Positions 10,513 to 21,558 are shown, numbered from the stretch's first letter. The stretch: DNA of 64,000 nt from Desulfobulbaceae bacterium (GCA_008933635.1 WBUQ01000007.1:1-64000), one strand, 5' to 3'. Numbers and translations are program-made. Notes: generated by a model from the letters alone, not told the origin.

Positions 10513-12996
10513 TCATCCGCTGAAAAATCTCAGCCGCAGGGCGTTGCTGACTACCGTCACCGAACTGAGGGCCATGGCCGCGCCCGCCAGCATCGGGTTG
10601 AGAGGAGGCCCGCCGAACGGCACCAGAACCCCTGCCGCAACGGGAATGCCGATCACATTGAACGCGAAGGCCCAGAAGAGGTTCTGCCGGATATTCCGCA
10701 TCACCGCCGTTGACAGCCGCAGCGCTGTGACGACATTTTTCAGGTGGCCGCGGAGCAGGACCATGTCTCCCGATTCGATCGCGATGTCCACACCCGTCCC
10801 CATGGCGATGCTGACATCCGCCTGCGCCATGGCCGGTGCGTCGTTGATCCCATCGCCGATCATGGCAACAACCCTGCCCTGATCCTGGAAATATTTGACT
10901 TTGTCCGCTTTGTGCTGGGGCAAAACCCGTGAATACACCTCGTCCAGCCCTGCCTGGGCGGCAATAGCCTCCGCTGTCAGCTGATGGTCTCCCGTCAGCA
11001 TGATCGCTCTGCAACCCATTTGCCGCAAACGTTCAACGGTCTCAGCCGCGTCACTCTTCAAGGCATCTGCGATCGCCAGGATCGCTGCCAACTGGCCGTC
11101 AACCGCACAATAGAGCACGGTTTTTCCCTCCCCGGCAAACTTTCGGGCAGGCTCGTTCCCTTTCTCAAGCCTGATATCCCGCAACGCCATCAGTTCCGCG
11201 TTCCCCATTACCAGTCTACTGCCGCTCACTACCCCTTCGATGCCGAGACCGCTCAACGATTCGAACGAATCAGGCTGAGCCAGCTCGGCATCTCTGTCCA
11301 GCGCACTCCTGACAACCGCCTCGGCAAGTGGATGCGCCGAGGACTGCTCCAGGGAGGCAGCCAGCCCGAGAATCTCCCGCTCGCCAAACTCGGGCAAAAA
11401 ACAGACGATATCGGTGACCGTCGGTCTGCCGATGGTCAGCGTGCCGGTCTTGTCGAAAATGAGCGTGTCGACCTTTGCCCCGTTTTCAAGCGCCGTGCCG
11501 TTTCGCACCAGGACGCCGAGCTGCGCTCCCCTGCCTGTTCCAACCATGATCGAGGTCGGGGTGGCAAGTCCCATCGCACATGGACAGGCAATAACCAGCA
11601 CCGCGATAAAATAGCGCAGACTGGCTGAAAAAGGAGCATCTCCGAACATGTACCAGAACAGACCGCTGGCGCACGCCAGGACAATTACCGCCGGCACAAA
11701 ATACAGGCTTATGGTATCGGCGAGATTGGCAATAGGCGCTTTCGACCCCTGCGCCTCCTGCACCATCCTGACAATTCGCGCCAGGGCGGTATTTTCACCG
11801 GTCTGTTCAGCGCGGATATGCAGCGCGCCGTAAATATTGACCGTACCCCCGTAGACTGAATCACCTTCCTTCTTGTCCACCGGCATGCTCTCGCCGCTGA
11901 GCATCGCCTCGTCGACCACGGATCGTCCATAGGCAACGACACCATCAACCGGTATCCGGTCCCCCGGCCTGACCAGCAGCAGATCGCCCGCCTCGATCTC
12001 CGCCGTCGCAACAGGTAATTGCTCGCCATCCCGCAGGAGAATTGCGGTGTCAGGAGACAGAGCCATCAGTTTGGCGATTGCCTCAGAGGTGTGTGACTTG
12101 GCCCTCGCCTCAAGAAACTTGCCGAGCGAGACCAGGGCCAGCAACACCCCTGTCGACTCGAAATACAGGTCCATCGCCTTTGCATGCGGATCAACACCGA
12201 GGAAGATCTCGACCAGATTCCAGGTGGAGTAGATGAAAGCGGCGCCGGTACCGACGGCAATGAGCGAGTCCATGTTCGGGCTTTTGCGGAGCAGCGCCGG
12301 AACGCCAATCAGGTAAAAAGAACGGCCAAACCAGATAACCGGAAGTACAAGGAAAAACTGGACCAGAGCGAAAAGAAGAGGATTGTGGTGAGGGACAATC
12401 CCCCCCGGCAGGGGCAGGCCAGCCATTTCCCCCATCGAGATATAGAGTAGCGGCAGGGTAAAGCAGAATATCAGCGCCAGTCGCTTCTTCATGCCGATGA
12501 GTTCGGCCAGTTTCTCCTGCTGCCGACTCGCAAAATCGCTCACGCGACTGTCCTGCAGTTGGGCGGAGAAACCAAGGCTGGCGATGGTTTCACGGATTGT
12601 CCTGATCGTGCATTCATTCTTGCGATAGACAATGCGCGCCGTCTCCGTTGCCAGATTGACATCGGCTGCAACAACACCGGGAAGGCTCTCTACGACCCTG
12701 GCGATCCTGGTAGAGCATGAAGCACAGTGCATGCCACTGATCTCAAAATGCTGGGTTACCTCCTCCTGCCGGGGAGGGGCTTCCAGCTCAAAACCCAACC
12801 GGTGGACAGTCTCGGAGATTTCTGCAAAGGATACGAGAGCGTCGTCCAAGGTAACCTCCATGGTCTCAGCGGCAAGATTGACTGAGACCCCGGTCACACC
12901 AGGGAGGGCCCCCACCACTTTCTCGATTCGACTCGAGCAGGCGGCGCAGTGCATGCCCTTTACCCTGATATTGGTCAATTTCTTCGGGTACAGCAT
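10513..12996 (-). CDS. copA: Copper-exporting P1B-type ATPase with two HMA domains
   Basis: Pumps monovalent copper out across the inner membrane. The 827-residue protein has two N-terminal metal-binding domains (GMHCAAC at 14-20 and GMHCASC near 90), eight predicted membrane helices, and the TGES-loop variant [14 protein letters not shown]. The transport motif CPC lies near residue 470, DKTGTLT near 512, the HP motif in SSAHPLAEA, and GDGINDAPA near the C-terminus. ATG 12996 is five bases behind GGGAGG; a GTG two codons upstream overlaps that site. It is divergent from the small HMA chaperone gene, sharing a 100-bp promoter region. Confidence 0.95.
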   Translation of the reverse strand: MLYPKKLTNIRVKGMHCAACSSRIEKVVGALPGVTGVSVNLAAETMEVTLDDALVSFAEISETVHRLGFELEAPPRQEEVTQHFEISGMHCASCSTRIARVVESLPGVVAADVNLATETARIVYRKNECTIRTIRETIASLGFSAQLQDSRVSDFASRQQEKLAELIGMKKRLALIFCFTLPLLYISMGEMAGLPLPGGIVPHHNPLLFALVQFFLVLPVIWFGRSFYLIGVPALLRKSPNMDSLIAVGTGAAFIYSTWNLVEIFLGVDPHAKAMDLYFESTGVLLALVSLGKFLEARAKSHTSEAIAKLMALSPDTAILLRDGEQLPVATAEIEAGDLLLVRPGDRIPVDGVVAYGRSVVDEAMLSGESMPVDKKEGDSVYGGTVNIYGALHIRAEQTGENTALARIVRMVQEAQGSKAPIANLADTISLYFVPAVIVLACASGLFWYMFGDAPFSASLRYFIAVLVIACPCAMGLATPTSIMVGTGRGAQLGVLVRNGTALENGAKVDTLIFDKTGTLTIGRPTVTDIVCFLPEFGEREILGLAASLEQSSAHPLAEAVVRSALDRDAELAQPDSFESLSGLGIEGVVSGSRLVMGNAELMALRDIRLEKGNEPARKFAGEGKTVLYCAVDGQLAAILAIADALKSDAAETVERLRQMGCRAIMLTGDHQLTAEAIAAQAGLDEVYSRVLPQHKADKVKYFQDQGRVVAMIGDGINDAPAMAQADVSIAMGTGVDIAIESGDMVLLRGHLKNVVTALRLSTAVMRNIRQNLFWAFAFNVIGIPVAAGVLVPFGGPPLNPMLAGAAMALSSVTVVSNALRLRFFSG

Positions 12997-13096
12997 TGAC
13001 ACCTCCCTCTTCTCCCTCCATCTTGATTTCCAATCAGCCCGACCCTATTGTTTTGACTGATGTTAAAGAATTTAATCAAGAACAAGGAGATGAACA

Positions 13097-13288
13097 ATGG
13101 CCACGGTCAAAATTAAGGGGATGAGCTGCCAGCACTGTGTCGCCTCAGTCAGCAAAGCTCTGTCGGCAATTCCGGGTATCTCCCACGTAAAAGTGGATCT
13201 GACAAAAGGGGAAGCCAGTTACGAGGGAGATATCGATATAGGCAAAGCGAAGGAGACGATCGAGAAGATCGGCTTCCAGGTTGAATGA
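13097..13288 (+). CDS. copZ: Small HMA-domain copper chaperone (CopZ-like)
   Basis: A 63-residue single heavy-metal-associated domain with the metal-binding loop GMSCQHC and the family's TKGEASYEGD beta segment. It probably delivers Cu(I) to the N-terminal domains of the divergent CopA. ATG 13097 is preceded by AAGGAGATGAACA. The 100-bp divergent region likely carries a shared copper-responsive promoter, but I see no clear CueR or CsoR operator. Confidence 0.9.
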   Translation: MATVKIKGMSCQHCVASVSKALSAIPGISHVKVDLTKGEASYEGDIDIGKAKETIEKIGFQVE

Positions 13289-13390
13289 CTCTCTCCTTCG
13301 GGAGATACAGAGGAACGAGTCTTAAAAGATGTTACAACCTGATTTTACGAGCAAAGAGACAGCAGCTCTTACCTTTTGCAGACTTAACGT

Positions 13391-16300
13391 TTACTCAGTT
13401 TCTTTCCACGAACGGATGCCCGATCGTATTGAGTAAGGGTTACGCTGGTTGATAACCTTGACGGCCCCGTTACTCTTCTGGACAAAGGCGTTCGATCCCT
13501 CCTCACTTCCCGCGTGGAGATTGGGGGACGTCGCCACGCCTTCACCCAGGCTAACCTTCCGAAGGCTCAGATCCATGCCCTCGCCATCAAACAATTCTGT
13601 TCTCGTGCCGAGAATACTCTCATAGTATGCTGTCCCGGTTCTATAATAGACAGCCCACAGACTACTCTCCCCTCCCGCCACGCAGACATCCGAAGAAGGG
13701 ATGAACGTCGTAAAGGTCAGGGCCCCTCCCAGCAACGTCGCCTGTCCGAGGTTTCTTTCGCCGTTGAGACTCGCGCCATCATCCATGAAAAAATTGATGT
13801 ACCAGCCTCTATTGAGCCTTTGCTCGTCGACAAGATCACTCCAGGTCCCTTTGACCGATCCGGAGTTGCCAAGTCCAGCCGTCCGATCTTCGTCTGTAAA
13901 GACCTTATAAGCTGTGGTGTCGACCAGGTCTGTCTTCATCACCTCGGCCCAGGTTTTCGGCCTGCTGGTAATCACCGCATTGACGGGTTCTTTTACCCCA
14001 TAGAAGCTCTGCAGGCTGCGGTCGGCCCCATCGGCTGCTACAAGATATCTGCCAGTGCCAAAAAACACCCAATTGTTCCCCTCTTCATCCAACCCCACCG
14101 TCGGTGCTGCGCTGACAGGCTGATCGGCGGTAAAAAGGACACTGTCGGGATCCCAGTTCGCCGGGTCCTGGTCCTGATCGATATCATGGATATCGTCTAA
14201 TACGATCCTGCGTAATTTTCCTTCCCATCTGCTCGAGGGACTTTTCCTGCTTATGGTCCCGTAATACAGGACATCCGCGTTGTAATCGAGATTGTAGTCG
14301 ACGGTGATGGGATCGCTGACGAAGGCATTGCTGTCCAAGGAGGTGTATGGCCACAGACCGCTTGTCAGTACTCCGCTCCGCACGGGCGAGCCGCCGTCAG
14401 TCAGGGAATACAGCTGGTTTGCAGAGGCAAGCCTGACAAGGTCCAGCAAATAGATCCTTGCCTGCTGACCGCTGTCGGCAGTCTGCAAGGTCGCCGGGTG
14501 CGGCTCGCCGGCACTGTCTGCCGGTCCGGAACCAAATGCCAGGAACCACCTGTTTTCACCATCAGCCGGAGAGAAGTCGTTGTACGCACCAAAGGCCCCG
14601 TCATGATTGCCGTCCCGCATCACGACTACCGTCGGATAGCTTGTCGCGAAACCCATGCCGGGCATTGATATCTCGGCAAGCAGTCTCGGTTTATTTTCAG
14701 GATCGGTAATATCGAACATGAGGAATGCAGATTTCATCGTTACGTCCATGGATGGATCTTCAGCCTTCCCCGCCGCTCCATGGGTCTTTATAATGTCGGC
14801 CACAATGCTTGCCCCGCCAAAGCGCATCCCGACTACCATCACCGTCCCCCAACCATGCGGGTGAACGGTATCAGCAGGGAAGATTTTTGCGTCGAACACA
14901 CGGGGCTTCTGGTCCACATAGTAACTGTGGCCGTATGTGGTTTCCGTCAGCCAATGCAGATGGGGTAACAGATTGTATGGGATATATGCCCAGAGTTCGG
15001 CCCCCAGTTCGGGCTGGCTTGTCGATGCATCAGGCATGCAGCCGACATCGTTTGACGGGTCTTGATCATACGGGTTGTACCCCGCAGTAATCTGGCGGCA
15101 GAATTGCTTATTCCGGTCATCATAGAACCCCCCGTTGAACGCATGCAGCATCCCATCATTTGCCCCGGCATAGACGACAGTACGTCGTTTTTCGTATTTA
15201 TGGGCAAAGTCGGCGTATGATTGATCTCTGTAGAGCAGATGGTATCCCTCGGCCGGCTTGCCCACAGCAGTCGGTGTCGAATACGTCACATCACCCAGTC
15301 GCCAGGTTTTCCCGGCAAATCTTCTGGCTCTCAGTTCGGTGCCCGCAATGTCACTGCCGTTGATGTTAAGAGGTGCGGGTACGCCGTCGCCGTTGACAAA
15401 GTCCAGGCCGCGGATGTACTTGACTTCCCGTTCCGTTTCTCGCAGAAGGAAGGTGTCGAAATCTGCAGCGGACAGACTGTCGATGGCAGATGGTCTGTCG
15501 CCAAAGGATGAGAACAGGTGCAGATATGGGTATATGGCATCGGTGTCACTGAGATCAGCCAACGATGGCGCCGACACCGGCCAGACGAAGTCCAGCACTT
15601 CGGTTGCATCCACACGTTGATTGCGGTTGCCATCAACCCAGGTAAAAATAAATCTTTTCGTCTCGTTTGATATGTACGAACCCCTCTGAACAAGGATGTC
15701 GACATCAGAGATGGAGTTCAGCCAATCGGAAGAATTCCAGAGATAGTGCAACGGATTTGTATCACTGACCGCCGGTGCCGCATTCCATATCTTCTCTCTA
15801 TCCTGCAGGATCCCGTCCCCGTTGATATCGTACACCCGCTTCGCCAGGCTCCCCTCGTAGACAAGGACCGCATCCATCTTCGACACGAATGCCGTGTTTC
15901 CCGGAACGCACGATGACACAAATTCCGTATCCAGCGAGCCATTACCGTTAGTGTCCTCCGTATCGAAGATCCCATTGCCATCGATATCTACCGTCTGAAC
16001 ATCAAGCGTGCAATTCAGGTTAATATCTTCATGGAGTATCCTGCCATTGCCGTTCAGGTCTGGCCCCTCAACGTCCAGCCGCTTGTTGGCGAAAGAATCT
16101 TCACGCATATTGCCCCAGCCATCGACAAGGTGCCCATGGACCTGTCCAACCCAGCTCACCGTATTCGCTTTGCTGGTCGTATCGGTCCTATGCGGATAGA
16201 AGATCGACTGGTAAACAGCCCCCTCTCCGCTCCTGGTATTGGTAATGACCGAAGCGGCTGTTCCTGAAGAAGCCCGGTTGAGGATATCGGCAAATGATCT

Positions 16301-19291
16301 GTTCAGCTGCTCCTCCAGCCTCAGAGGACTGGTGACATAATAGTAGGTATCCGGTACGCTGTCCTTGTCCTTGTCCCATTCATCAGCATCCAGCGGCAGG
16401 CCGTCACCATTTTGATCGGCGAAGCCTCCCCATTTCGCAGCATACCACAACGGGTCGGGCAGGAGCTGCGCTGCGGCGGCTCCCCCGGTGGCCGCCGGCT
16501 GGAAAATCCTGTAGGTCTTATGGGGCAGCCTGGAACCAGTGTATCCGGTATAGGGGGCGGGAAGAGTGTCGTACCCGGGATAGAAAACATCATCGGCAGG
16601 ATCCAGGGTATCCATATCACGGACTTCGAGATATGGACCATCAGCTGTCGTACCCGAAATGATGTAGCCCAGATGCTGGATATACGATCCCGAGGCATAC
16701 TCCGAAGTCAGTGAAATCTTGACCTGGCTAGCATTGACAGGATCGGACACTTCCAGCCCGGCGGAATCGATCAACTGATATTCATAGATGACGATGGCAT
16801 CCATGTCATGGTCGGCGCCCTGCTCGACATCCTCATAATTGATGCGGAACCGTCCATACGTCGGAGTGATCGTATCGACAAAAAAATCGACGATGGTGTT
16901 CGTCGGGCGGAAAGGCCACAGGGCGGTTGAGCCGATGCTGCCCACCGACTTGCCGAACGGCACCAGCGTGATCCGTCGTTTATCGCCCCCAAGGGTCAGC
17001 TCAATGCGGGGAAGAGGCGACGCAAGGCCGACCGCATACGTTGTCACCTTTTGTTCATATGGCTTGTCGACGCGCAAATCCGTGTTGTGACCGTAATAGG
17101 CCACGGAAGCAGAATAATATCCTCCCTTCTTGGTTGGTTCCTCAGGACAGAGACCACGTATATCACCTAGGCCGGTTATCGTCTTCGCTGAACACACCGA
17201 ATCGGAAACGGCACTGCTCTGGCCGATATACGCTTCCCCTGATACCGACTCAACCGAGGAAATCTGGCCTGCAAGAGCCTGCACATCGATTCCCGGCAGG
17301 TCTGCCGTCACCCCTGACCCGAAATGTGCCTCCACGCCCGGAAGCTGATCGGTATCGTACGAGGGATTGATGTCGCTCAGGACGAGCATGAACGGCTTCG
17401 AGCAGCTTTCAAAACCGCCGCAGGCTTTGTCGTAAGGGTCGTTCCACACCGCCTTATTCAGAGAAAGAACGGCGTCATCCGTTGAACCGGAATAATCAAA
17501 AGCTGCCGTCGGGCTATTCTTGCCGGCAAAATAACGGAGCCCTTCGTACATCATTTCGGCAACAGGATTTCCCCAATCACGACATTGCCCCTCCTGCATC
17601 GGCCCGGTAGTGATCCACCCGCAGTCCTGATCATAAGTCCCGCCGCTTGAATCCGGGTTCGCCGTATAGGTGAATCCGTAAATTCGCAGTGTATTCAGCG
17701 TTTGGATGATTCCGTTGACCGACGCATCGATTTGCCCGGTGTCGGCCAGGATTTCATCACCGATATCGCTCATCGCTTTCCGCAACACCCCACCCGAAGT
17801 GTTCTTGGCATACGATCCCGTGATCAGGCCGAAATACATTCGACCGGTTTCACCGTGCCGCTGCAGCAGGCCAATCGGTTTATACTGGCCATCCGGGTAT
17901 TGCTTGCAATTTGCTTCGAGCCCGACAGATGGATCGCAGACCTTGACCTTCACTTCCAGGTCGGTGATGCTTGAAGCAGGCAGTGCGAGCCGATATGTTG
18001 ACATGACCAGGGATGAAAAGGCCGTATTCGGGACGATCTGCCATACGCCTCCTGAATCGGCGCCTTTCCAGTACAAGTAATATCTGTCCGCGCCGCCGGC
18101 TTCTTCCATCCTGTATTCGACGCGATGAGGGCCTGCAGAGAGGTTGATGCTGCTGGTATGAATGGGAATTCCGTTGGAAAGGCCATTGGCGCCGTGCGCA
18201 CCGTAATAGCCAACCACCATTTCATTCGCGGTCCCGCCATCAATGACGACCTCCACCGCATCATCGCCGTCAATGCCGAATTCGTAGATTCCATCCGTCG
18301 ATATATTGAGGATTCCGGTAAATATGGTCAGATAATTGTCCTGATCCACGGCTGCGGCGTCATGGGGATCATAGCCGCTGTCGGCAAATGGATTGCCGTA
18401 ACCGTCTATCGCCCCGAACAAGCCAGCATCTGGCGCTGGAAACCGTTCTTCCACATGATTCCGCGAAGTCCAGTCAAGCCATGTACCTGTTCCGATCAGG
18501 CGCGCTGCGTTGGCGAAGTTCTTCACCATCTTCTCAAATTGCGCATGAGTCGCCGGATGGCCTGGGTGAGAAGCGGCAGGGGTATTGACGACTGAATTTG
18601 CCACCGGACCTTCCTTGGCGACCCAATCCCAGATCCTGTGCTGATTGTTCAGTACGTACCGCAATATCGGCACCCCGTTCGCCGACAGCGTCGTCGATGC
18701 AAACAGATGCCGACCGAAGGTCGGTTCTGTGAAAGGCGTATATTTGGCAATGTCGTAACCATCCTTGGCAATGCCATTATATTCCTTCCCCCAGGAGTGT
18801 GCATCCTGAGGAACATAAACCCGCTGGAGAACCGTTTCGGTCGTACTGTCCGTGGAGCGGTAGCCGCCATAGAGGACTTTTCGGATCGTATCCATCCTCG
18901 ACATCGTCAAATAATTCAGGTAATCACCGCTCCACGTCTTCCCGTCACAGGTTTTGTCCGTCGTCCTGGCGACAGGATCGAAACGTGCTGCCGCGGCAGC
19001 ATAGACGTAGCACTTATAACTGTCAAAATAGCCATAATAATCGATTGTCGGGGTATAGCGGATATCCAGCACACCATCGTTATCGAGATCGGAAGCATCG
19101 TTGTACGCCTCGTAGTAGAGCTTGTGGTCCCGCCCCATGACCAGCATGACAAGAGGTGGAGCTCCGGAACTGATAAACGGCGGAACGGCAACAAAATCGG
19201 CACTGGTGGCGGCAAAGACCAGTTCAGCGAACGCCAGCCAGCGAAGGACAAGCAGAGCGGAGCACAACAGGAGTATTGACTTCCTCATCAT
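13391..19291 (-). CDS. pilY1: PilY1-type type IV pilus tip adhesin with PA14 insertion
   Basis: A 1,966-residue secreted protein. A signal peptide (MMRKSILLLCSALLVLRWLAFA) leads into the PilY1 N-terminal pattern APPLVMLVMGRDHKLYYEAYN. A PA14/GLEYA-like carbohydrate-binding region follows around residues 270-430 (GIYEFGIDGDDAVEVVIDGG). Mid-protein there are several calcium-loop motifs (DLNGNG, DIDGNG, DTNGNGSLD, DINGDG). The C-terminal third is the PilY1 beta-propeller (RRTVVYAGANDGMLHAFNGG). PilY1 caps pili, promotes extension and binds surfaces in a Ca-dependent way. ATG 19291 is 5 bp after the upstream stop; its ribosome site is weak, so translation is probably coupled. Last gene of the minor-pilin operon. 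Confidence 0.9.
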   Translation of the reverse strand: MMRKSILLLCSALLVLRWLAFAELVFAATSADFVAVPPFISSGAPPLVMLVMGRDHKLYYEAYNDASDLDNDGVLDIRYTPTIDYYGYFDSYKCYVYAAAAARFDPVARTTDKTCDGKTWSGDYLNYLTMSRMDTIRKVLYGGYRSTDSTTETVLQRVYVPQDAHSWGKEYNGIAKDGYDIAKYTPFTEPTFGRHLFASTTLSANGVPILRYVLNNQHRIWDWVAKEGPVANSVVNTPAASHPGHPATHAQFEKMVKNFANAARLIGTGTWLDWTSRNHVEERFPAPDAGLFGAIDGYGNPFADSGYDPHDAAAVDQDNYLTIFTGILNISTDGIYEFGIDGDDAVEVVIDGGTANEMVVGYYGAHGANGLSNGIPIHTSSINLSAGPHRVEYRMEEAGGADRYYLYWKGADSGGVWQIVPNTAFSSLVMSTYRLALPASSITDLEVKVKVCDPSVGLEANCKQYPDGQYKPIGLLQRHGETGRMYFGLITGSYAKNTSGGVLRKAMSDIGDEILADTGQIDASVNGIIQTLNTLRIYGFTYTANPDSSGGTYDQDCGWITTGPMQEGQCRDWGNPVAEMMYEGLRYFAGKNSPTAAFDYSGSTDDAVLSLNKAVWNDPYDKACGGFESCSKPFMLVLSDINPSYDTDQLPGVEAHFGSGVTADLPGIDVQALAGQISSVESVSGEAYIGQSSAVSDSVCSAKTITGLGDIRGLCPEEPTKKGGYYSASVAYYGHNTDLRVDKPYEQKVTTYAVGLASPLPRIELTLGGDKRRITLVPFGKSVGSIGSTALWPFRPTNTIVDFFVDTITPTYGRFRINYEDVEQGADHDMDAIVIYEYQLIDSAGLEVSDPVNASQVKISLTSEYASGSYIQHLGYIISGTTADGPYLEVRDMDTLDPADDVFYPGYDTLPAPYTGYTGSRLPHKTYRIFQPAATGGAAAAQLLPDPLWYAAKWGGFADQNGDGLPLDADEWDKDKDSVPDTYYYVTSPLRLEEQLNRSFADILNRASSGTAASVITNTRSGEGAVYQSIFYPHRTDTTSKANTVSWVGQVHGHLVDGWGNMREDSFANKRLDVEGPDLNGNGRILHEDINLNCTLDVQTVDIDGNGIFDTEDTNGNGSLDTEFVSSCVPGNTAFVSKMDAVLVYEGSLAKRVYDINGDGILQDREKIWNAAPAVSDTNPLHYLWNSSDWLNSISDVDILVQRGSYISNETKRFIFTWVDGNRNQRVDATEVLDFVWPVSAPSLADLSDTDAIYPYLHLFSSFGDRPSAIDSLSAADFDTFLLRETEREVKYIRGLDFVNGDGVPAPLNINGSDIAGTELRARRFAGKTWRLGDVTYSTPTAVGKPAEGYHLLYRDQSYADFAHKYEKRRTVVYAGANDGMLHAFNGGFYDDRNKQFCRQITAGYNPYDQDPSNDVGCMPDASTSQPELGAELWAYIPYNLLPHLHWLTETTYGHSYYVDQKPRVFDAKIFPADTVHPHGWGTVMVVGMRFGGASIVADIIKTHGAAGKAEDPSMDVTMKSAFLMFDITDPENKPRLLAEISMPGMGFATSYPTVVVMRDGNHDGAFGAYNDFSPADGENRWFLAFGSGPADSAGEPHPATLQTADSGQQARIYLLDLVRLASANQLYSLTDGGSPVRSGVLTSGLWPYTSLDSNAFVSDPITVDYNLDYNADVLYYGTISRKSPSSRWEGKLRRIVLDDIHDIDQDQDPANWDPDSVLFTADQPVSAAPTVGLDEEGNNWVFFGTGRYLVAADGADRSLQSFYGVKEPVNAVITSRPKTWAEVMKTDLVDTTAYKVFTDEDRTAGLGNSGSVKGTWSDLVDEQRLNRGWYINFFMDDGASLNGERNLGQATLLGGALTFTTFIPSSDVCVAGGESSLWAVYYRTGTAYYESILGTRTELFDGEGMDLSLRKVSLGEGVATSPNLHAGSEEGSNAFVQKSNGAVKVINQRNPYSIRSGIRSWKETE

Positions 19292-19295
19292 TGAT

Positions 19296-19616
19296 TCACC
19301 GATTGTCGGACACTTCAATTTGATAGATACGATTTCCTTCAACCCGAATGAGAACCACATCCCCTTTCCATATTTCATTAATACCGACCACAGTCTTGTA
19401 TTCCGCACCGGCTTCAACAGTTACTCTCTGGATTTTCGCTTGCTCCATGACCGTGTATCTGATTCCATCTACCTGCATGAAAATGACACCATTTTCACGA
19501 TAGGGAGGTTTTTCGACTTCTCCGCTGATCCAGAAACCGATGGCACCAGCGGACTGAGAGAAGATGAAGAGAACGAATATGAAGAGACCAGACTGGACAC
19601 CCGGACTTTTTTTCAT
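19296..19616 (-). CDS. Small secreted protein between pilX and pilY1
   Basis: A 106-residue protein with a signal peptide (MKKSPGVQSGLFIFVLFIFSQSAGA) and a beta-rich mature part of about 80 residues containing VEAGAEYKTVVGINEIWKGDVV. I do not recognise the family; the fold resembles small OB-like or SH3-like secreted domains by eye only. ATG 19616 has GAGG upstream, while longer starts would disrupt the signal peptide. Position suggests a PilE/PilZ-like accessory of the pilus tip, perhaps stabilising PilY1. Confidence 0.7.
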   Translation of the reverse strand: MKKSPGVQSGLFIFVLFIFSQSAGAIGFWISGEVEKPPYRENGVIFMQVDGIRYTVMEQAKIQRVTVEAGAEYKTVVGINEIWKGDVVLIRVEGNRIYQIEVSDNR

Positions 19617-19729
19617 GGCAATGCCTCGTGAAGAAGATACAAAGGAAAAATACATCCCTCCCAAAATGACCAGGGAGAAAGGGACTCACCCAGCGGGTCG
19701 CGCAGGGATCAATATTTTTTTGGCGAGGA

Positions 19730-20350
19730 TCAGTACCTGCAATTCCCCTCTAAGCCAATGACGTGCCGCCAGATGATTTCGACCACACTCTCGCTCAGCC
19801 GATCGCCGATATGTTGGGAAAAAACATCGTAGGTGATATACGCCCCGCCATTTGCCATCCCTTTGCCGCGTCCTTCGTACCCCGCTGCCATCTGGAGGGC
19901 GCTGCCGGGCATCATGACGGTCTTTCCCCCCAGCCTGAGATTATTCCTCGAGAGCCGGGTGCCGTTCGAATCGCTTGGATTATAGAAAAAATAGGCGTCA
20001 CGGTTGGTATCCGACGGCCTGCCCGCCGCGGACATCGGATTATCCCAGAGTCTGAGCGACGTTGACTCGACGAGCACATTGCCTCCCAGCAAGGCATCTC
20101 CGGCGTATGCCGGCATTGTCTGGAATCCCTTCGGACAACTGACATTCTCTTCAATCACGACTCCAGCCACGTTGGCTCCGCCATCAGCCTGATAAAATGC
20201 CCGCTTGTAGAGGGCATCGTTAGCGGTCATCGCCGACTCAAAAACTGAGGTGTCGACAGCCGATACCCCCAGGAGGGTGACCACTACCAGGAGCAGCAAG
20301 GTAAAAACGAGGACGAAGCCTCCCTCTCTCTGGTTCACCGATTGCTTCAT
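19730..20350 (-). CDS. pilX: PilX-like minor pilin
   Basis: A 206-residue type IV minor pilin. Short basic leader with prepilin-type Gly-Phe junction (REGGFVLVFTLLLLVVVTLLG), then the PilX-typical motif of a Ser/Ala-rich helix without the Glu-5 of major pilins, and a later segment RAFYQADGGANVAGVVIEE equivalent to the PilX QAE/ADGG region. It would be cleaved by PilD and assembled with the other minor pilins into a tip complex that carries PilY1. ATG 20350 is used here; GTG 20359 is an alternative 3 bp after the pilV stop. Confidence 0.82.
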   Translation of the reverse strand: MKQSVNQREGGFVLVFTLLLLVVVTLLGVSAVDTSVFESAMTANDALYKRAFYQADGGANVAGVVIEENVSCPKGFQTMPAYAGDALLGGNVLVESTSLRLWDNPMSAAGRPSDTNRDAYFFYNPSDSNGTRLSRNNLRLGGKTVMMPGSALQMAAGYEGRGKGMANGGAYITYDVFSQHIGDRLSESVVEIIWRHVIGLEGNCRY

Positions 20351-20362
20351 TCGTCGCACCAG

Positions 20363-20857
20363 CTAAAAATTGTTCCGTAATTTGTAGTAGTCATGGCTAT
20401 AGTGGATACCCGCATTCAATCCGCCGTTCTTGACAACGGTGATACGCACCTGCTTCAACCCAGCCAGGGGACGATTCTCGGCCACATTCCAGAAAACTGC
20501 GTAGAGATCGGCGGATGAAGGTGCCGAACAGACACTCCCGCTCCTCGTGATATACCTGACTCCGTCAGGAGTATCACCGGCCCTGTTGGTATCATCGATA
20601 TCCGTCAGGCCATTGAGGGCATCCCCAGCGCTGTTCTGCAACAGAGGATCGGCATATTCGAGGGCGAGAAACTCCTCGGCGATATACGTCGCCCATGTCG
20701 ATGATGTCTGCACACTGTTGGCCCGGCCGGATGACACTGTAGAGTTGAGTTGCATCGCATAGCAGGCGAGAATCCCGATCGTAAAAACTGCCAGCGACAC
20801 GATGACTTCAATCAGCGTGAACCCCTTTTGACCATCCGGATACGACCTTCTTTGCAT
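20363..20857 (-). CDS. pilV: PilV-like minor pilin
   Basis: A 164-residue prepilin-like protein with leader MQRRSYPDGQKG followed by FTLIEVIVSLAVFTIGILA, the N-methylation and membrane helix of class III signal peptides with Glu at +5. The QLNSTVSS and TWATYIAEEFLA segments match the PilV/GspI-like group. ATG 20857 is preceded by GGTGATC. Lies 17 bp after the pilW stop in the minor-pilin operon. Confidence 0.83.
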   Translation of the reverse strand: MQRRSYPDGQKGFTLIEVIVSLAVFTIGILACYAMQLNSTVSSGRANSVQTSSTWATYIAEEFLALEYADPLLQNSAGDALNGLTDIDDTNRAGDTPDGVRYITRSGSVCSAPSSADLYAVFWNVAENRPLAGLKQVRITVVKNGGLNAGIHYSHDYYKLRNNF

Positions 20858-20874
20858 ACGATCACCAGAGGCGG

Positions 20875-21558
20875 TTATTTTTTGATTTGCAGGTTCCGGC
20901 ACTGAACGATGAGCGACATCAGCCGCCAGTGGTACCTGCCGGGAGAAGCGGGAGTCCAGTCAGGGGCGGAAGCCGACTCGAGAGGAGGGTTCATTTTCGA
21001 ATGATCGGCGACTCTGGCCGTTTCCCTGGCGGACCGTCCCTGAATCATGATCTTGACTGCCCGTATTCTCCTGCGGTCTTTGGCCGTGGTCACAGCAGGC
21101 AGCCACGTCCCATCGTCGAGCCGATATTCGAAGAGCAGTCTGACAACATTCTCGGCTACCGGTTGTAATCCGCCGGTTCCACTGGTCTCCCGCCCCAGGG
21201 AACCACTGCTGTTTATCGCATAGCGGATGTCTTCATTCGGATCAGACGTATCCCCGTCACTCTCACCTCCCGCCCCATCCGACTCATCCTGGCTGAACCG
21301 GCACACTGTCGGCATGGCCACGGTGATCCCGGCATTCGCGTCTCCTCTGGGATCGTACCCGGCCATGCGGATTTCCTTTGCCAGGAACTGCAGCGCGCTT
21401 CGCATATCCTGCTGCAGTGCCAGGGTATCCTGCTGGGAATTGTATGTGCTGCTCTGACTCGTATAGGCAAGCGACACCAAGGCGACAAGCAGTCCGGCAA
21501 TGGCCATCGCCACCATCAGTTCGACAAGAGTGAAACCTTCCTGATTTCTACATTCCAT
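20875..21558 (-). CDS. pilW: PilW-like minor pilin
   Basis: A 227-residue minor pilin starting MECRNQEG|FTLVELMVAMAIAG, with a canonical PilD cleavage site and Glu+5. The mature part contains DMRSALQFLAKEIRMAGYDP, the signature of PilW/GspJ-type proteins. Start ATG 21558 gives a short leader; ATG 21579 would add seven residues and is possible. Third product of the tip pilin complex together with FimT, PilV and PilX. Confidence 0.85.
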   Translation of the reverse strand: MECRNQEGFTLVELMVAMAIAGLLVALVSLAYTSQSSTYNSQQDTLALQQDMRSALQFLAKEIRMAGYDPRGDANAGITVAMPTVCRFSQDESDGAGGESDGDTSDPNEDIRYAINSSGSLGRETSGTGGLQPVAENVVRLLFEYRLDDGTWLPAVTTAKDRRRIRAVKIMIQGRSARETARVADHSKMNPPLESASAPDWTPASPGRYHWRLMSLIVQCRNLQIKK

